Assembly: GCA_964580315.1 (NCBI GenBank)
Contig: CAZOKH010000008.1
Coordinates: forward strand, 1 to 53,651
DNA length: 53,651 nucleotides
From: CAZOKH01 sp964580315
Lineage (GTDB): Bacteria; Chloroflexota; Anaerolineae; Anaerolineales; Anaerolineaceae
Direction of reading: 5' to 3'
The translations under genes and the position numbers were made by a program. Shown piece by piece: positions 50,445 through 53,651 of this stretch (positions are counted from its first letter, which is position 1; every line of letters begins with the position of its first letter). The notes beneath the pieces were generated by a model, which searched no databases, was not told where the DNA came from, and saw nothing but the letters and a program-made list of their open reading frames with translations.

Positions 50445-53372
50445 TTATCGGGAAATGGCCAGTTTCACCACCTTGCCGTGACTATCTACCGTAGCGCGGG
50501 CATAATGATGATGAATATGCCGGGCGGTCTGGACGGTTTTTGTCATGGTAACAACCACCTTGCCTGTGCTGCCCTGCCTCGATTTTTCTTCTGAATTGTT
50601 GGAATGAACGCCGTTAACCAGCCTTTGCTTACTGATCACCACGTGTGCATTGTCCAGCCCTGGCAAATAAACTTCCACCATTTGCTTTACATCGCGAATC
50701 ACCTCATTGGACACCTGGACATGCGTAACGCTTCTTTCGTCCTGTTTCTCGCTGACCATTTTTACCTGGGTTGTAAATGCCGTACGCCGCGGATGTTTTG
50801 CCTGGTTGGCCGCTTTATCAGCAAAGGTCAAAGGATCGCCGTAGAACACAAAGGAGATAAGGGCTTTTTGATCCTCGCTGTCCAGGTATCCCTGGCGTTT
50901 ATTCATCACCTGGATAAATTCCACTTTTGCCTGTTTTAAAGCCTCGCCGGCAGCATAGCCTTCCCGCACGTACTTCCAAAACAGGTATCCCAGCAAATCA
51001 GCGCCAATCAACGGTGTGTTGACTGATCCATACGACGTGCATGTACATCCGATAAACGCCTGGGTTCCAATGGACAGGAACTTCAAAGCCAAAGATTGAT
51101 CTTCATTCTTCTTTATGATATGGGCACCGTAACAAGCTTCACTAAAAACAATTTGTGGGGCGCTGCCGTTATCCAACAAGTCTTTCGGGCTGATCGCTAT
51201 GGGATAATCGGGCCCGGTGTAAGGTTCAGTGACATCTCTCTGACCGTACCAGTCGGAAGTATCTACCAGCCCATGTAAGTTGAAATACCCCAGACCTGCA
51301 TTTAAGATCTTCTTCATTTCAAAACTGCCGGAAAACTGCGGCGGCGAAACCAACAAGTCAGATGACTGCCCGATTGGTTTAAATACAGCTTCTGATGCCT
51401 GCCGCCAGACGGATGCCGTATATCCAATCCCCAGCGATTTCTTAAACGAATTGTTGATCTTCAACAGGCTTAACAACCATTCAAAAATGGACGTAAAAAC
51501 CGTAATATTTCCCTTGGGTTTCCCCTTACTTCTTGAATGATAACGGGTGAAGTTGCGCAATTGCTCCAAAATCAAACCGGCATCCGATCCAGTTCCGCCG
51601 GGAATACGCCCCACCGGCCATTCCCCAATAAAATAGTTCGAATCAAGCGCTCCATACGGATTATCAGACAGGATTTCTTCGTCGCTGTCCTCCGTTGGAT
51701 TGGGCAGGCGGTGGAAAGGAACCACATCATCTCCACCAACGATCAGTAAAGCACCAATCATGGCACCCTTTTTGGCCAGCGCTTTATCCAAATCGCTTAA
51801 TGCCAGTTTATATTTCCAAGGGTCTTGAGTTTCGGTTGTGGTCAACCCAATTTTGTTGGTTGAATCAATGTCATCGGGATAATAAACCATCGCTCCCCAA
51901 CCCGTGCGCTGACGTAAGGCATCTGCCAGTCTTTTCATTTCTGTGTCAATAACTGCCTTTGTCTGCAAACCGTACACTTTCTCAAGGCCAACGGCTGATG
52001 AAAACACCACATACATCGGGAAACGGTTGTCTGTTGAAGTGCTTTTGGGCGATGTTTTGTCATATTTGGAAGCCAGGCGGTCAAAAGCATCCTGAATGGG
52101 TTTTAAATCTTCGGGCAGTTTCTTTTTTTCAACAACAGCAGGCTGCACATCAAATCCAACGGTTGCAGTTTCAACAGGCTCAACATCTTGTAATTCGGGT
52201 TGCGATTCTTCCAATGCAACCATTTCAGTTTGCTGATCCCAACTCGGCGCCGCAGGCAGCCAATCAGGTTCGGGCACCGATTCGTTGACCATTTCTGCTA
52301 CCAACTCTTGAACAGATTCTTCAAATTGCTCTTCATCAAAATTGTCATCGGCGTTGTTTTCGACAACCGCTTCTTCCAGGCCGGCTTCTTCCAAAACAGC
52401 CGCATCAACTTGATTCTCAACAGGGAGAGTTTCGCTTTCTTGAATACCTGGTTCAACAGTTTCATCCGTGCTGCCGGTCAGATTTGTTTCCTCCATGCGA
52501 ACAACCGGTAGATCAACGGTGGCTGATTCAACCGGCGGCTGGGGAGTAACCGCCCCACCCGCAAGGATATTCCATCCCAGGATTGAGGCTACTTCAGCCG
52601 GGATGGGAATATCGAACCGGATTTCAAAATGCTGTGGCCACAGCGGTTTGAAAGGGAAATCTTTACCCCACAGCCGTTTGGCTACCTGTGCAGTAGCGTC
52701 TTTTGACACGCAGTCATGCAGTAAAGCCAGAGCACCGGTTTCATCACCTGTTTCCAGGCGTGTCTTTGCCAGGCACAATTGAAACTGCAAACATTCTTTC
52801 CAGCGGGCATGATAAATTTCAGCCAGATTTTTCAGGCTGTGCACATCCTGGGTTGCCATCACAGATTTGAGATGCAAAATGGCGGGCAGCGCACTGATCT
52901 CGCTCTCTGTTAATACCATTGGGAAAAACTCAACTGCCTTCTGAATCATTCCCTTTTGAATGGCCTCGTTGGCATTTCTCAAGGAATGCGCCCATTCCTT
53001 TAACCCCTCAATCTCTCCTGAGGCATCCCATCCCAGGCCATACAGAATGGCTTCTTCTTTTTTGTAATCCTCATTTCCCATTTTCTTGTACAGGTCATAA
53101 AGGATGAAATGCGCTTCAACAAATTCTGGGTCAGACAATATCAAGCGTTCAACAATTTCTAGAGCTTGAATAGTCTTGCCCTCGCCCGATATCGCCTCTG
53201 CCAACAACAGGCTGATTTCAAGATCGCCTGGATAGATCGCCAGCCAGCTCATGGCAGATTGGCGGGCAAATCGAAATGCAGATGTTTCAAGCGCTGCATT
53301 TAATATCGTTATCAGCGACGATCGGGATATGGAACTGCGGGAGTTAAATTGATAAGGATTGGATGGCATCAT
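50445..53372 (-). CDS. TPR protein with C-terminal caspase-like (C25/gingipain-type) peptidase domain
   Basis: A 975-residue protein with no signal peptide. Residues 1-230 are TPR-like helices (ALETSAFRFARQSAMSWLAIYPGDLEISLLLAEAI). Residues about 290-430 form an acidic Glu/Val-rich linker. The caspase-hemoglobinase domain spans about 450-870: LLIVGGDDVVPFHRLPNPT is typical of C25 peptidases, the catalytic His is His700 (NLHGLV) and the nucleophile Cys747 (SEACYGAH). The last 100 residues are basic. Gingipains are secreted; the missing signal peptide argues for an intracellular protease, perhaps triggered through the TPR part. The start overlaps the stop of the upstream TPR gene as ATGA. Confidence 0.85.
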   Translation of the reverse strand: MMPSNPYQFNSRSSISRSSLITILNAALETSAFRFARQSAMSWLAIYPGDLEISLLLAEAISGEGKTIQALEIVERLILSDPEFVEAHFILYDLYKKMGNEDYKKEEAILYGLGWDASGEIEGLKEWAHSLRNANEAIQKGMIQKAVEFFPMVLTESEISALPAILHLKSVMATQDVHSLKNLAEIYHARWKECLQFQLCLAKTRLETGDETGALALLHDCVSKDATAQVAKRLWGKDFPFKPLWPQHFEIRFDIPIPAEVASILGWNILAGGAVTPQPPVESATVDLPVVRMEETNLTGSTDETVEPGIQESETLPVENQVDAAVLEEAGLEEAVVENNADDNFDEEQFEESVQELVAEMVNESVPEPDWLPAAPSWDQQTEMVALEESQPELQDVEPVETATVGFDVQPAVVEKKKLPEDLKPIQDAFDRLASKYDKTSPKSTSTDNRFPMYVVFSSAVGLEKVYGLQTKAVIDTEMKRLADALRQRTGWGAMVYYPDDIDSTNKIGLTTTETQDPWKYKLALSDLDKALAKKGAMIGALLIVGGDDVVPFHRLPNPTEDSDEEILSDNPYGALDSNYFIGEWPVGRIPGGTGSDAGLILEQLRNFTRYHSRSKGKPKGNITVFTSIFEWLLSLLKINNSFKKSLGIGYTASVWRQASEAVFKPIGQSSDLLVSPPQFSGSFEMKKILNAGLGYFNLHGLVDTSDWYGQRDVTEPYTGPDYPIAISPKDLLDNGSAPQIVFSEACYGAHIIKKNEDQSLALKFLSIGTQAFIGCTCTSYGSVNTPLIGADLLGYLFWKYVREGYAAGEALKQAKVEFIQVMNKRQGYLDSEDQKALISFVFYGDPLTFADKAANQAKHPRRTAFTTQVKMVSEKQDERSVTHVQVSNEVIRDVKQMVEVYLPGLDNAHVVISKQRLVNGVHSNNSEEKSRQGSTGKVVVTMTKTVQTARHIHHHYARATVDSHGKVVKLAISR

Positions 53373-53651
53373 TGAGCAACTCTTGCCTCCTCTTTGTTAT
53401 GAACGAGATTTAAAGCCACAATTGCACCTAATTGCCTGCGTATGTTTACATCCTGCGGATTGAGGTCAACCGCTTTTCGCAGCATCGATTCTGCTTCTGC
53501 GTAATTCTTGGTCTCACGCAGCACAAGTCCAGCCTGGTAATACGGACGATAATCCACCGGTTTGGCAACCATTGCCCGTTGATAGGTTTGTAAAGCTTTC
53601 ATGTAGTCGCGCCGGTTCTGATAGGTCTTTCCCAATTCCAGGTATCCCTGT
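53369..53651 (-). CDS. TPR-repeat protein (5' partial)
   Basis: The frame is open to the end of the window, so the N-terminus is missing; about 93 residues are visible. They hold at least two TPR units (LELGKTYQNRRDYMKALQTY, YYQAGLVLRETKNYAEAESM) and end with a variable tail. It overlaps the C25-peptidase gene by 4 bases and is thus translationally coupled, suggesting that the two products work together, for example as sensor or scaffold plus protease. Confidence 0.8.
   Translation of the reverse strand, partial: QGYLELGKTYQNRRDYMKALQTYQRAMVAKPVDYRPYYQAGLVLRETKNYAEAESMLRKAVDLNPQDVNIRRQLGAIVALNLVHNKEEARVAQ

Noticed and set aside
1..53651. CRISPR arrays, insertion sequences, rRNA genes
   Set aside because: No regularly spaced repeats, transposase motifs or rRNA-like stretches were seen on either strand.

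Overview
The window is an ordinary-looking bacterial chromosome segment of moderate GC with densely packed operons. It best fits an anaerobic member of the Chloroflexota (Anaerolineae-like). That assignment is inference. It rests on many Pro/Thr-rich lipoproteins with beta-propeller, SH3 or carboxypeptidase-regulatory-like modules, the absence of lipopolysaccharide or outer-membrane genes, a corrinoid methyltransferase set, a ferredoxin-linked 2-oxoacid oxidoreductase, and an Asp23-NusB pair. No phage, IS element or CRISPR array was seen. The only integrase-type gene is a solitary tyrosine recombinase.

Layout. 0-3.3 kb: the 3' part of a molybdenum hydroxylase large subunit, a MocA-like nucleotidyltransferase and a class IV aminotransferase. 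3.3-8 kb (minus strand): a four-gene overlapping operon of an MrfA-like helicase carrying an HNH module, an MrfB-like exonuclease, a methyltransferase and a DUF2007 protein. 8-13.3 kb: prepilin peptidase, a large modular lipoprotein, NusB, an Asp23-family protein and a LarA-type nickel racemase. 13.3-15.9 kb: a regulated-looking leader, a tyrosine recombinase and an SH3 lipoprotein. 15.9-19.6 kb: a GntR/UTRA regulator, two uroporphyrinogen-decarboxylase-fold methyltransferases and a corrinoid protein, which look like a complete methyl-transfer module of unknown substrate. 19.7-22.8 kb: PlsC-like acyltransferase, UMF1-type MFS protein and tRNA-dihydrouridine synthase. 22.8-31 kb: a six-gene MacB/DevC-type exporter with two permeases, two ATPases (one fused to a cyclic-nucleotide-binding-like domain) and two paralogous HlyD-like lipoprotein adaptors. 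31-32.4 kb: a beta-propeller lipoprotein.

32.5-46 kb reads as an amino-acid catabolism island with three regulatory nodes: an FCD-type GntR regulator with korA and korB; rocD (ornithine aminotransferase) with a COG2403-type GTPase; and a divergent Lrp regulator followed by a polar amino acid ABC transporter, a threonine-dehydratase-like enzyme, an ornithine-cyclodeaminase-family enzyme and a class I aminotransferase. The likely logic is import of amino acids, deamination or transamination to 2-oxoacids, and oxidation by KorAB to acyl-CoA and reduced ferredoxin. The transporter's solute-binding protein gene has an in-frame TAA 47 codons before its natural end. 46-53.6 kb: tRNA-Asp, a metallophosphoesterase without its GNH motif, alaS, and a TPR/caspase-like (C25) peptidase preceded by a TPR gene that runs off the window.

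Several start codons were moved from the longest open frame to an internal ATG or GTG because of clear ribosome binding sites or signal peptides.
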